A model generated the notes under the pieces. It was given only the letters and a program-made list of their open reading frames with translations. It had not been told where the DNA came from and ran no database searches. A DNA stretch of 44,035 nucleotides, taken from contig JAISQE010000032.1 in NCBI GenBank assembly GCA_031274425.1, forward strand, positions 1 to 44,035, in the 5' to 3' direction. Made by a program: the position numbers and the translations under genes. Origin of the DNA: Synergistaceae bacterium. GTDB taxonomy: Bacteria > Synergistota > Synergistia > Synergistales > Aminobacteriaceae. The number at the start of each line of letters is the position of its first letter. The stretch's first letter is position 1. This document shows positions 1-8,481 of the stretch, one piece after another.

Positions 1-89
1 TCCTCGATTGAAAAAGTAAATGCAACGTGGGTGGGGAGCGTGGATTGCGATAAATCTTGCAAAAGCATCGATAAAAGTTTGCCGCAATA

Positions 90-1373
90 AGTAGTGCAAA
101 AATTCTTCCGTATGAAAAAATATCCTTCCATAAGATCTCATTTCCTCAGCAGAAAAGAGACCAGGTTATGGGGGAATATGATATGGAAACTTTCAAACAT
201 TTTTCATTGGAAGAAAGAATCACCATCCAAAACGAACTCAGTTCAGGTAAATCGTTCAAAGCTATTGCCGCGCAACTCGGCAAAGCCCCCTCATCAATAA
301 GCCGGGAAGTCAGGAGGCACATTGAGCGAAAGGAAAGCGGCAGCTATGGCAGACAGTTCAACGACTGCATCAACCGCTCTTCCTGTACTCTTGAAAACGT
401 CTGCCAGGGGGCTTTCCCGTGCTCACGTAAGTTATGCCACAACTGTAAGAAATGTAAAGACTTTTGTTCCACCTACCGTAAGGAAACTTGCCAGAGACTG
501 ACCCAAACACCCTATGTCTGTAATGGTTGTGAAAAACGCCTCAAATGTACTTTAGAGAAGTCCCTTTACAAAGCCGTAACAGCAGAGGAAGAAGCGAAGT
601 TCCTGCTCTGTGAATCACGATCGGGAATCTCACTTGACGAAGATGAGATACAAAGACTCGACGGTATAGTGACTCCGCTCGTCCTGCAGGGGCAATCTAT
701 TCATCATATTTGCTGCTCGAATAAAGATTCCATTATGAGCAGCGAACGGACAATATACAACTACGTGAATGATCGTGTCCTTACCGCAAAGAATATTGAC
801 TTGCCCCGTAAAGTACGTTACAAACCGAGAAAGAAAGCAAAGACACGTTTCAGGGTAGATAAAACTTGTGTTCTCGGCAGAAGTTACAATGATTTTCTTA
901 CTTTTATGGAAAATATGGAACATGCTGCTGTCGTTCAAATGGATACAGTGGAAGGGCGCAAAGGCGGAAAAGTAATTTTAACTTTGAGTTTCGTAAACAG
1001 CTCGTTTATGCTGGCTTATCTGAGGGATGCTAATACGTCCAAGTCAGTGACTGATATTTTTCAAATGCTGTGGGAGGTATTGGGGAAGGAATACTTCATG
1101 GAGCTTTTCCCCGTAATCCTGACGGACAATGGCAGCGAATTCAGCAACCCCGCCGCAATAGAATTCGACGAAGAAAACAAGAGGCGGACAAATTTATTTT
1201 ACTGCCATCCGTCTTCACCGTTTGAGAAGGGAGCGATAGAGAACAATCATGAATTTCTTCGCCGGATAGTGCCAAAAGGAACGAGTTTTGACCATCTGAA
1301 GCAGGAGAAGGATATTCAACGGATGCTGAACCACATAAATTCGTATCAGAGGAAAAAGCTGAACAATAAGTCT
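90..1373 (+). mobile_element. IS30-family insertion sequence remnant
   Basis: The transposase reading frame identifies this as an IS30-type element. The right side is lost: the transposase stops matching its family near 1373, exactly where the oppositely oriented HMA-like gene ends, so the 3' part of the transposase and the right inverted repeat are missing. I could not recognise a left inverted repeat or a target duplication, so the left boundary is a guess. The first 167 bases hold no gene I can support. The element looks richer in A and T than the genes that follow. Confidence 0.5.
183..1373 (+). pseudogene. IS30-family transposase, C-terminally truncated
   Basis: The protein begins with an IS30-type helix-turn-helix (FSLEERITIQNELSSGKSF, then LGKAPSSISREVRRH). 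A cysteine-rich stretch follows (CHNCKKCKDFC, CNGCEKRLKC), which is common in this subgroup. The DDE catalytic core is present: MDTVEG, LTDNGSEF and GAIENNHEFLRR supply the two aspartates and the glutamate. The start at 183 is preferred over 168 because GGGGG lies eight bases upstream. After LNNKS, where family members continue with PYE and 30-50 more residues, the sequence changes abruptly. The frame then stays open to 1805 only because it runs antisense through the next two genes. All three catalytic residues remain, but the missing tail makes activity doubtful. Confidence 0.85.
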
Positions 1374-1708
1374 CACTCTCCATATCCACGAACTGTGACT
1401 TGGCGCGTTGGGAACAGAGTCTCACGCAATCTCCCTATAAAATCTTCCAAAGCGGAGAGGCGGTTTTCGGCGGGCAATTTCGTCAGGTTGTCCATGTGGG
1501 TGAAAAGAGGCGCGGCCTGCTTGAGGAGAGAGAGGGGCAGACGTTTTTTGTCGTACTCCAGCAACAGGCTATTCGTTCGCGGATTCGCCTCCGCTTTGTA
1601 TATGCCGTCGATTTTCAGAAGTTCCGATCTCAAGCGCTCCACGAACGCCTCGTCGGCCAATAACGGCGAACGCAGGCGCACCCGTCCCTCGATAAAACTC
1701 TCGATCAT
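1373..1708 (-). CDS. HMA-like small protein downstream of metal ATPase
   Basis: This is a 111-residue protein whose first 60 residues (MIESFIEGRVRLRSPLL, then GIYKAEANPRTNSLLLEYD) resemble the heavy-metal-associated ferredoxin-like fold and closely parallel the N-terminus of the adjacent ATPase (GRLRLRCP, TGSLLIHYS). It has no CxxC metal site, so it may act as a regulatory or docking domain rather than a classical chaperone. Its ATG overlaps the ATPase stop codon (ATGA, 1705-1708), which suggests translational coupling. The stop codon sits right at the junction with the IS30 remnant, so its natural C-terminus may have been lost and replaced. The role in metal export is inferred from the neighbour. 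Confidence 0.7.
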   Translation of the reverse strand: MIESFIEGRVRLRSPLLADEAFVERLRSELLKIDGIYKAEANPRTNSLLLEYDKKRLPLSLLKQAAPLFTHMDNLTKLPAENRLSALEDFIGRLRETLFPTRQVTVRGYGE

Positions 1709-3789
1709 GGTTTTGCGCTCGGCTTGTCGAAAATCGGAGCTAGGCTGTAGACGCTGGCCCCGATCGTCGCCAGGTTGTGCAGGAGAGCGGATAGGGTCGG
1801 CGTGATCGCTCCGCTGAGTCCCAACGCCAGCAATAAGGAGTTCGCGCCGACGATGAAAGCATAGTTTCGATAGATCTTTTCCATCACCCCGGTCCCCAGC
1901 TTGCGCGCGTCGATCAGGGCATGGAGACGGTTTTCCGACAAAATCACATCCGCCACCTCCTGCGCGATGTCGGCGCCGCCGCACATCGCAACGCCTACGT
2001 CCGCCGCGGCCAATGCCGGCGAGTCGTTGACGCCGTCTCCGACCATAACGACCTTGCCCGTACGTTTCAAGAGTTTGACGACCTCCGTTTTGTCCGCGGG
2101 GAGAAGCTGCGCTCGCACCTCGTCGATGCCGATAGCTTCCGCGACGTTTTTCGCGACGCGAAAGTTGTCGCCCGTCAGCATGACAACACGGGTTATCCCC
2201 ACCTCGTGCAAGCGGCTCACAATATCGAGGGCGTCCTCCCGCAAAGGATCCTCGATGCACAGGATTCCGGCAAGCCCGCCTCCTACCGCTAAAAACAGCA
2301 CGGAGTGTTTTTCGGCTTCGCGGTCGATGACCTCCCGCTGTTCCACGGTACAGGTTACGCCCTCGTCCTCGAAAACGAAATGCGCGCTGCCGATCAAAAC
2401 CTTTTCGCCTCGAAGCCGGGACGCGATCCCGTGCGCCACGGCGTACTCCACCGTCGAATGCTCCTCGCGATGGGAAAGCCCTTCTTTTTCGGCCTGTTTC
2501 ACCACAGCGCGGGCAATAGAATGGGGAAAGTGTTCCTCAAGGCAGGCGGCGGTGCGCAAGACCGTCTCGCGCGTGTAGCCCTCGAAGGGGACGACCTTGG
2601 CCACGCTAGGGGCGGAGACGGTGAGCGTTCCCGTTTTGTCGAAAACGACAGTATCCGCGGTGGCGAGAGCTTCCAGAAATTTGCCGCCTTTCACCAGCAG
2701 TCCCCGTTTCGTGCCCTCTCTCATGGCGGAAAGAATGGCAAGAGGCGTAGAAAGCTTGATCGCGCAGGAATAATCTACCAAAAGAGCCGCGGTAGCTCGT
2801 GTTGCGTCGCGCGTCCAAAGGTAGATGCCCCCGGCCAGCAAAAAACTATAGGGGACGATGGCGTCCGCCATCTTTTCCGCTCGGTTCTGAATGTCGGCTT
2901 TCAACTCCTCCGACTCGTTGATCATCTCGGCGATCTTGTGAATGCGCGTTTCGCTGTCGAACGCGGTGACGCGAACGACCAACTCGCCCTCCTCGACGAT
3001 GGTTCCGGCGTAAACGGACAACTCCGGCGTCCGATGGACGGGCTCGGATTCCCCCGTCATGGCGGACTGATTTACCATCGCGCTTCCCTCGAAAACCACG
3101 CCGTCAACCGGAATGACGCTGCCTGTCCGAATCACGGCAAGATCCCCGATCCGAAGGTCGAGCATAGGAATCTGCATTTCTTGTCCATCTCTGCGCACCC
3201 ACAGCTTGTCTATATTGAGGGCTAGACTGTCGGCCAGGCTTTCCCTCGATTTTTTGTGAGTCCAGCTTTCGAGAAGGTCGCCCAGCGCAAGCAGGGTCGT
3301 AATGACCGCGGCCGTACGGAAGTCGCGGCGCAGCATCGACACCCCCACGGCGGAGGCGTCCAAAACGGAGACGTTGAGACGCCTTTTGCGCCATAAACTA
3401 TACAGCCCTCGTCCCAAAAGGGGGAGAGAACGAAGAAAAGTGAGTCCGTAACGTAGAGTGCGAGGTAAAAGCGCCCTTCCTATCACTCCTCCGAATAGAG
3501 ACGTCAGAGACTCGCCCAAACTGGGCCCCTCGGGAATCAAGGGCGAACCGTCGATTTCTCCGTAGAATGTTTCGTTCAGGAGTTTGACCGCCGTCAAAAT
3601 CGACTCGCGGACGTTTCCGCTGTAATGGATCAACAAGCTGCCGGTCCTGTGAGATGCGACAGCGTCCGTAACGCCGGGCTGCGTTTTCAGGAGAGCGCCA
3701 ATGACGCAGCTCTCCGCTTGTGTGAACGAGCCCCTGGGGCAGCGAAGACGCAAACGCCCCGGGAGCTCGTGCGCTATCGAAAATTCCAT
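1705..3789 (-). CDS. Heavy-metal translocating P-type ATPase (P1B)
   Basis: This is a 694-residue ion pump that would move a transition metal across the cytoplasmic membrane using ATP. Visible motifs are an N-terminal HMA-like domain without CxxC (1-60), the actuator TGES (245-248), the phosphorylation site DKTGTLT (384-390), the P1B HP motif in HFPHS (about 420) and the hinge GDGVNDSP (584-591). The membrane metal site, normally CPC, SPC or similar, reads SCAIKLSTP (341-349): the proline before or after the cysteine is absent. This resembles the CtpC-like branch (PCAVGLSTP type), for which manganese, zinc or iron export has been proposed, but substrate cannot be fixed from sequence. The start has AAGGGTG just upstream. 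It is the middle gene of a three-gene operon. Confidence 0.93.
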   Translation of the reverse strand: MEFSIAHELPGRLRLRCPRGSFTQAESCVIGALLKTQPGVTDAVASHRTGSLLIHYSGNVRESILTAVKLLNETFYGEIDGSPLIPEGPSLGESLTSLFGGVIGRALLPRTLRYGLTFLRSLPLLGRGLYSLWRKRRLNVSVLDASAVGVSMLRRDFRTAAVITTLLALGDLLESWTHKKSRESLADSLALNIDKLWVRRDGQEMQIPMLDLRIGDLAVIRTGSVIPVDGVVFEGSAMVNQSAMTGESEPVHRTPELSVYAGTIVEEGELVVRVTAFDSETRIHKIAEMINESEELKADIQNRAEKMADAIVPYSFLLAGGIYLWTRDATRATAALLVDYSCAIKLSTPLAILSAMREGTKRGLLVKGGKFLEALATADTVVFDKTGTLTVSAPSVAKVVPFEGYTRETVLRTAACLEEHFPHSIARAVVKQAEKEGLSHREEHSTVEYAVAHGIASRLRGEKVLIGSAHFVFEDEGVTCTVEQREVIDREAEKHSVLFLAVGGGLAGILCIEDPLREDALDIVSRLHEVGITRVVMLTGDNFRVAKNVAEAIGIDEVRAQLLPADKTEVVKLLKRTGKVVMVGDGVNDSPALAAADVGVAMCGGADIAQEVADVILSENRLHALIDARKLGTGVMEKIYRNYAFIVGANSLLLALGLSGAITPTLSALLHNLATIGASVYSLAPIFDKPSAKP

Positions 3790-3835
3790 TCACCCTTACC
3801 GCGGCGCTTTTGCATAGCCTTGCCCTTTCGTGCTT

Positions 3836-4069
3836 TTAGTTCGCTTGAGCCTTTTGCTCATTGACGTATTTTGCCTCCGCCATAACGTCGTCCACCGCTT
3901 CCTTGGCCCGCTCGGTCATGGAAACGACGCGGTCTTTGAGCTCCAGCCCCTTGCTGGCGATGGCAACAGCGACTTTTTTCCCCGCTTTGCTTTTGACGAA
4001 ACAAACAACCCCCACACCAACCACAACGCCGGCCGTAAAGAAAAGCGCTCTTTCGTAATTCAATTCCAT
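3836..4069 (-). CDS. Small one-helix membrane protein, ATPase partner
   Basis: This 77-residue protein has an N-terminal membrane helix rich in Gly and Val (ALFFTAGVVVGVGVVCFV) followed by a charged, probably helical cytoplasmic tail rich in Lys, Glu and Ala. It is the first gene of the P-type ATPase operon, with 46 bases between the two. The arrangement (a small single-pass protein encoded directly before a P1B ATPase) recalls the DUF1490/PacL proteins that stabilise CtpC-type pumps in mycobacteria. The similarity is in architecture only; I cannot claim homology. AGGAGG lies only two bases before the ATG, an unusually short spacing. Confidence 0.7.
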   Translation of the reverse strand: MELNYERALFFTAGVVVGVGVVCFVKSKAGKKVAVAIASKGLELKDRVVSMTERAKEAVDDVMAEAKYVNEQKAQAN

Positions 4070-4417
4070 ACCCTCCTGATCGACAGATGATGCAAATTGT
4101 CTTGGTCTGTTCTGTTTGCTAGGGCAAACAGGAGCCCTTTACAAAACCTTTCCTTTGCAAGAGGAGAGCTTCACAGAACCAAGATATCGTTATCTTAAAG
4201 GCAGTCTCGTATTTTGTAAAGAAGCGTCGGGGGAAAATCGATAAAACCAGAACTCAATCCTCTATGCATGTTAGATTGGGCAAACATATCTATGGATTTA
4301 AAACTTTATACCGTGAATGCAATCCCGCTCGAAGCCCAAGCGTTTTCACTCCACTTCCGCTTGCTTTGCCCCAATAAGGTTTGAACGGTTACGAAAAATC
4401 TATGATGAATGTGACTT
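4070..4417. other. Intergenic region upstream of the ATPase operon
   Basis: No coding sequence is supported here. The half nearest the ATPase operon contains a perfect inverted repeat (4112-4131, listed separately) and should contain that operon's promoter, but I could not pick convincing -35 and -10 boxes. The other half lies downstream of the membrane protein gene at 4418. A weak CAAGCG/CGCTTG pairing with a long loop is visible near 4340-4370 but has no U-tract, so I do not call a terminator. Confidence 0.5.
4112..4131. promoter_or_regulatory. Perfect 8-bp inverted repeat, candidate operator
   Basis: CTGTTTGC and GCAAACAG are separated by four bases (TAGG). The repeat lies 43-62 bases upstream of the start of the small membrane protein that opens the metal ATPase operon. 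It could be a binding site for a metal-responsive repressor or a hairpin in the transcript leader. It does not match a Fur or MntR consensus that I recognise, and no regulator gene is adjacent. Confidence 0.45.
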
Positions 4418-5134
4418 TCACGGCGCTTTATCCCTCGACGTGGGCGGTAGCTCCACCGTCATCCAGGCGACGCTGTCTTTTTCCGTGTAGCGGCTGCCCT
4501 CATCCCAAGACAGGGGCGGGGCGTCCAACCGCGCCGAACCGTAAATCCCTCTGTTTGAGGCTCGATGTTCAAGTTTTTCTCTCACGGCTCTATCGGGGTA
4601 GTGAGCGTTAAAATCGAATCCCACCCACCATACCTGGGGGGCGGCGTAAAGAGCATAGAGACCGGAGTCGTATCTTTGTGGATTGTCAAAGTAAGGACGA
4701 AGCAGTTCAATATGGTTTGCGCCGGGTGCCAGGTCGTAGCCATAATCGGCTTGATACATCCGCGCCGCGGCTTTCATGTTCCTCAATTCGCTGACAATAT
4801 TGCTGGGGCGCGCGTCTGGTTGTGTACTAGTATTCGTTATGTTGAGCATTACACATAATATGAGCAGCAGAAATGACGTCAAAAAATACCACCGGAAAAA
4901 TTTCCAGAGGGGGGGCGTTGTTTTTCTGGAGCGGCGGCGGTAAAGAAGAAAGGCTATGCTTGTAAGAAAGATCAGCGCAACGGCTATGATGAATGCGATC
5001 ATGAGTATCGCTCCGGATAAAACGAGAAAATCCAGAGGCCAGGAAGGCAACAGACCACTCCATATTCCCAACCAGATCAGCGCTGTCGCCATCCCCAAAG
5101 CAATCCCCGCGAAACGTCGGACGTTCGCTTTCAT
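4418..5134 (-). CDS. Membrane protein with pilin-like extracytoplasmic domain
   Basis: I do not recognise a characterised family for the whole protein. It has about three membrane helices in the first 115 residues, then an extracytoplasmic segment starting NIVSELRNMKAAARMYQADY. That segment resembles the region after the first helix of type IV pilins and general secretion pseudopilins, and aromatic-rich sequence follows (LYALYAAPQVWWVGF). The ATG at 5134 is chosen over a GTG at 5155 because AAAGGAGA lies seven bases upstream of it and would fall inside the longer version. It is the third minus-strand gene after the HD-GYP and HutP-like genes, 48 bases behind the latter, so the three may be cotranscribed. 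A role in surface structures is only a possibility. Confidence 0.6.
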   Translation of the reverse strand: MKANVRRFAGIALGMATALIWLGIWSGLLPSWPLDFLVLSGAILMIAFIIAVALIFLTSIAFLLYRRRSRKTTPPLWKFFRWYFLTSFLLLILCVMLNITNTSTQPDARPSNIVSELRNMKAAARMYQADYGYDLAPGANHIELLRPYFDNPQRYDSGLYALYAAPQVWWVGFDFNAHYPDRAVREKLEHRASNRGIYGSARLDAPPLSWDEGSRYTEKDSVAWMTVELPPTSRDKAP

Positions 5135-5182
5135 GGCATCGTCTCCTTTACCCACAAGCTCAAACGTTTACGGAAAACGCTT

Positions 5183-5656
5183 TTACAAATGCATCACCCC
5201 GAGCCCGCAACGATCATGATGGGCGACGATGTGCGCGGCGCAATCTCCAAAAATAGCGACAGCCAGCCAATTGTTGTTGCGAACGATGGCGATTTTGGCT
5301 CCGACGCTGAGTTCCACAATACCTCTGTTGACAAAACTGTCTCCCGCTTCGATCGCGGCATGGATCAAGGCATGCATCTCCCGACTGTTTTTTTCGATGA
5401 TCCCCGCGTTCAAAGAAGCCCCCACCAGAGCGCGAACGATTTTCTGGGGCAGGTCGCTCAAGAGACCTCCGACCTCCGTCGCCACCACGCGCCAACCTTG
5501 CTCTTCGATGCGCTGCTTGCACGCGGCTTCCATCAGGGCATCCTTTGTGATCGCCAAAAGGATGGCCGCTCTCGCAACGTCGTCCGCCCCAAGATTGAAA
5601 TCGGATAAAAATCTGAACCTGCCTTCGCTCGATCCCGTTTCTAACGTCTCTCCCAC
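5183..5656 (-). CDS. hutP: HutP family protein (histidine-dependent antiterminator fold)
   Basis: This 157-residue protein aligns along its length with Bacillus HutP, which binds L-histidine and Mg2+ and then binds RNA to prevent termination before the histidine-use operon. Shared features are EEQGWRVVATEVGG (EELERDGWKVCLGKVGS in Bacillus), HALIHAAIEA (HALYHATMEA) and the C-terminal LGVMHL (FGVGINHI). The three histidines that hold the metal and ligand in Bacillus HutP (two in HALxH, one near the C-terminus) are all present. Translation probably starts at a GTG preceded by GGGGG. No hut genes are in the window. The upstream partner is an HD-GYP gene 48 bases away. Histidine as the ligand is inferred from the family. 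Confidence 0.85.
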   Translation of the reverse strand: MGETLETGSSEGRFRFLSDFNLGADDVARAAILLAITKDALMEAACKQRIEEQGWRVVATEVGGLLSDLPQKIVRALVGASLNAGIIEKNSREMHALIHAAIEAGDSFVNRGIVELSVGAKIAIVRNNNWLAVAIFGDCAAHIVAHHDRCGLGVMHL

Positions 5657-5704
5657 ACTATTTTCCCCCGGTTTTCAGAAAACGATCATAAAGATTCGGT
5701 TGGC

Positions 5705-6922
5705 TTACCCCAAGCGTGAACTCATAGAGACCGGAACATAGGGCTCAAGTTTACGTTTGCTGAAATCGTCCAAAGCTTCTTTAATGTAGATGTTTCCTTC
5801 TTTGCGAATCTTCAAAGTTTCAAAAGGAGAAACGCGTCGTCCAAGCGCGTCGACACATATCAAAACACGCGGGCACAGCAAATCGCGTTCCTTCGTTTCC
5901 AAAACGATGCCCACTCGCTGATCGGACAGCAACACGACAGTGCCCGGCGGATAGAGGCCGATGGCGGAGAGCAGGGCGCGGACGATGCGACTGTCGAAGT
6001 CGGAGTTCGTGAGGCCGATCATCGTCGATATGGCTTGGTCGCTGCGGTAGACGTCCCCTTCCAAAAATCGGCTCGTCAGGTTTTCAAAGGCATCGGCCAC
6101 GGCAACGATACGGCCCGACATTGGAATGTCCTCCCCTTTCAAACGATCGGGGACGCCATTCCCGCTCCATTTCTCGTGATGGGATCTGACGGCGCCTAAA
6201 ACATGAAGATCTCGAACGTCCGTATCTTTCAGGAGAGTCTCCCCCAAGAGAGGATGGCAGTTGAAAATTTTGGCTTCGCCGGGGAAGATCTTTCCTCCCC
6301 TTTTCATTCCGCTCGCGTCTTCCCAAACGAACTGCGGAAAAAAAGCTTTGCCGACGTCGTGGAAAAGACCTCCCCTGATACATGCCTCCACGAAGGCGGG
6401 CCAGACGGGAAAAACTTTTTGCGCGATGTAGCCCGTCAACAAGGCCACGTTGATGGAATGGATGTGCGCCCGCTCTCTTTCCCGTTCTTCCGCGCCCACC
6501 AGGGAGAGCGTGATCTGCGACGTTCGGCGAATTTCTCGCGGCAGGCGGGAGGCGATCATCATCATCGTGCGAATGCCCCGCTCGCGCATAGTCCGGTCTT
6601 CGATATTGCGGTAGATCGCGCCGAATTGATGGATGGCGATCTGCGTCAGAAGAGGGTTCAGCTCGGCAACTGATGGCACGATAGAACTCAACGCCGTTCG
6701 GAACTCCGAAGCGGTTATTGTGGGAACGCTTTTCACCTTGACGTGCGTTATGCCGTGTTTCAAAAGCAGCGAGACGATCTCCGGCCGGGTTTCTCTCAAC
6801 GCGGGCAGGCTGACGCCCCCAGGCAGGATCACAGCCTGGTTTCTCGAAACGACGTCCTCGGCGACGATCCCTTCCACGTTCAACAATTCTCCTAAAGCGA
6901 CGTTCCAAACTCTTTTTTTCAT
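5705..6922 (-). CDS. HD-GYP domain phosphodiesterase-like protein
   Basis: This is a 405-residue protein with an N-terminal region of unknown fold (1-140) and an HD-GYP domain (about 150-320). Proteins of this type hydrolyse cyclic di-GMP or related dinucleotides. Expected metal ligands are visible: H155 ([11 protein letters not shown]), H188-D189 (GLFHDVGK), H223 (HPLLGE), H248-H249 (SHHEKW) and D277 (VADAFEN). The signature loop reads GNGVP (254-258) instead of the usual GYP, so catalytic competence or specificity may differ. No sensory or membrane segment is seen. GGGAG six bases before the ATG supports the start. It probably opens an operon with the HutP-like gene. Confidence 0.9.
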   Translation of the reverse strand: MKKRVWNVALGELLNVEGIVAEDVVSRNQAVILPGGVSLPALRETRPEIVSLLLKHGITHVKVKSVPTITASEFRTALSSIVPSVAELNPLLTQIAIHQFGAIYRNIEDRTMRERGIRTMMMIASRLPREIRRTSQITLSLVGAEERERERAHIHSINVALLTGYIAQKVFPVWPAFVEACIRGGLFHDVGKAFFPQFVWEDASGMKRGGKIFPGEAKIFNCHPLLGETLLKDTDVRDLHVLGAVRSHHEKWSGNGVPDRLKGEDIPMSGRIVAVADAFENLTSRFLEGDVYRSDQAISTMIGLTNSDFDSRIVRALLSAIGLYPPGTVVLLSDQRVGIVLETKERDLLCPRVLICVDALGRRVSPFETLKIRKEGNIYIKEALDDFSKRKLEPYVPVSMSSRLG

Positions 6923-7265
6923 CTATATCTCCCATCATACAACTTAGCACAAAATAGGTACTCTTCTCTCTTACACTGCAATAAAGTCTCGTATAAGATT
7001 ATGCCAACAAAAGCAAAGTCGTTTAAATATTTGTTATCCTGAACGTCGAATCATGTATACTGTTAATAGTTTATTTTAACGAAGTTTGGTGATAAATGGC
7101 GATTTTACACAAGCAAGTAGGCCTTCGTGGAGACACTTTAAATCAAAACGACTTTTGTTGCAATCCCTTATTCGTATAGATTCGTTTCGCAAGAGTCGTA
7201 AGTTGAAAATGAAGAAACGAATATCGACGGATTCAATGCAATAACAGAAAAGAGGTGAATCGATT
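6923..7265. other. Divergent intergenic region
   Basis: This separates the minus-strand HD-GYP gene from the plus-strand YerC-like gene and should hold promoters for both. A plausible plus-strand -10 box is TATACT at 7056-7061, with TTGTTA at 7031-7036 as a weak -35 (19-base spacer). A 27-codon frame beginning at 7096 has only a weak ribosome site and no recognisable product, so it is not called. The sequence is A/T-rich. Confidence 0.4.
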
Positions 7266-7553
7266 ATGGCGGAAAAATGGAAAGACGCGTTGACGGACAA
7301 GTTATGCGAAGCGTTTTTGGTGTTGGAAACGACCGACGAAATGTACAATTTTTTGGAAGACGTCGCTACGATTGGGGAAGTAAAGGCTTTGGCTCAACGG
7401 TTGGAGGTCGCCAGGCTTTTGAGCGAGAATAAAACCTATCCTCAAATCGCGCATCAAACAGGAGCCAGTACCGCAACCATCAGTCGGGTTAAAAAGTTCC
7501 TGGATTATGGGGCTAACGGTTATAAGATTGTCTTGGAGCGAATGAAGGACTAG
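7266..7553 (+). CDS. YerC/YecD family TrpR-related DNA-binding protein
   Basis: This 95-residue protein belongs to the TrpR-like superfamily. The helix-turn-helix is clear: IGEVKALAQRLEVARLLSENKTYPQIAHQTGASTATISRVKKF spans about residues 36-80, quoted in part as YPQIAHQTGASTATISRV. Family members (YerC/YecD) are small, all-helical, usually dimeric repressors of unknown regulon. Here there are no tryptophan genes nearby, so a Trp-repressor function is not implied. GAGGTG lies eight bases before the ATG. The gene stands alone and is followed by a strong hairpin terminator. Confidence 0.88.
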   Translation: MAEKWKDALTDKLCEAFLVLETTDEMYNFLEDVATIGEVKALAQRLEVARLLSENKTYPQIAHQTGASTATISRVKKFLDYGANGYKIVLERMKD

Positions 7554-7579
7554 ATCGCTGAATTTCGCACTGAATAAAG

Positions 7580-7619
7580 CTCGCGAAAGGCCGTAGGCCA
7601 TCCTCCGGCCTTTCGCGAG
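7580..7619. terminator. Bidirectional intrinsic terminator
   Basis: A perfect 14-base-pair stem (CTCGCGAAAGGCCG with CGGCCTTTCGCGAG, loop of 12) lies between the converging YerC-like and SagB-like genes. The plus strand continues AAAGTTTCATT and the minus strand continues TTTATTCAG, so the U-tracts are modest. The position between two convergent 3' ends fits termination in both directions. Confidence 0.8.
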
Positions 7620-7625
7620 AAAGTT

Positions 7626-8423
7626 TCATTCCGATTTCAACTTGCCCACGCTAGCGGCGTACACGGGGAAGAAATCCGTTCCGTTCACGTTGAGATAGCG
7701 CGATAACGCCAGGTCGTCGAAAGCGCCGATCCCACAAGCGCCGCAGCCGATGTTTGACGCCGCCAGGTAGAGATTCTGTCCCACGTGTCCCGCGTCCTGA
7801 AAAATTCCTCTGTAGCCACGGGCTTTGTAGCGCCAGGCGGATCGATATTCGTCGGCCGCCCAGATGAAAGTCGCGGCGGCTTGAGCGATGAACGTTTGTC
7901 CTTTGCAAAGGGCGGCGATGTCGGACGATACGTCTCGCGGCACGTCCACTTCCTGCAGAGAGTGATCGACGGCAAGAAAGCGATAGAGCCCCGGCGGAAG
8001 GTTTTCCGTCGCCCGAATCGCGAGATAGGTCTCCAACGGGTGACGCCCGCCTGCGGAAGGCACGTTGCGGTAGGTGCGGCGCGATCCCACGGCGAATCCG
8101 ATTTTGCGCACGCCCTGCGTCGCCCATAGCAACCAGGAAAGCTCGGTTATCGTCAAGGGCTTGTCCGCGTAAGCTCTTACTGAAATACGTTCCTCGATGG
8201 CTTTTCGCAGATCCATCGGCGGGATTTCCAGCACATCCGCCTTTGGGAGAGGCACGATTTTCTTCCCCGCGTCGGCGGGGCGTTCCAGCGGCGGCTGCGG
8301 CAAGTTTTGTTCTTGATCCGAGGGTTCCGGCATATTTTCGTAATATGTGGCGCGCATAAAAATGCGCCCGGCGTTCTCCTTCTTCGCGCGGATTTCTTTT
8401 TCTGTTCCTATTTCTTCGAGCAT
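7626..8423 (-). CDS. SagB/ThcOx-type nitroreductase-fold oxidoreductase
   Basis: This 265-residue protein has the FMN-binding nitroreductase fold of the SagB/ThcOx group. Typical segments are the FMN-phosphate contact ERISVRAYA (about residue 81), LSWLLWATQGVRK, RNVPSAGGRHPLETYLA and the late DAGHVGQNLYLAASNIG with GCGACGIGAF. SagB enzymes oxidise azolines in peptide natural products when paired with a YcaO cyclase; stand-alone members are also common and of unknown substrate. No YcaO gene or precursor peptide is visible here. AAGGAG nine bases before the ATG supports the start. It lies 58 bases behind an S9 peptidase gene on the same strand, possibly in one transcript. Confidence 0.88.
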   Translation of the reverse strand: MLEEIGTEKEIRAKKENAGRIFMRATYYENMPEPSDQEQNLPQPPLERPADAGKKIVPLPKADVLEIPPMDLRKAIEERISVRAYADKPLTITELSWLLWATQGVRKIGFAVGSRRTYRNVPSAGGRHPLETYLAIRATENLPPGLYRFLAVDHSLQEVDVPRDVSSDIAALCKGQTFIAQAAATFIWAADEYRSAWRYKARGYRGIFQDAGHVGQNLYLAASNIGCGACGIGAFDDLALSRYLNVNGTDFFPVYAASVGKLKSE

Positions 8424-8481
8424 ACGAATTTCTCCTTTCAGTGATTAAGAGATGACTAATTTTAAAATGATTTCGATGACT

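Noticed and set aside
94-300. 68-codon plus-strand frame before the transposase
   Set aside because: It overlaps the transposase in another frame, has no ribosome site and no recognisable motif.
1374-1805. Continuation of the transposase frame past 1373
   Set aside because: The residues are antisense to the HMA-like and ATPase genes and do not resemble IS30 C-termini.
7096-7179. 27-codon frame in the intergenic region before the YerC-like gene
   Set aside because: Only a weak ribosome site, no homology that I recognise and no leader-peptide pattern.
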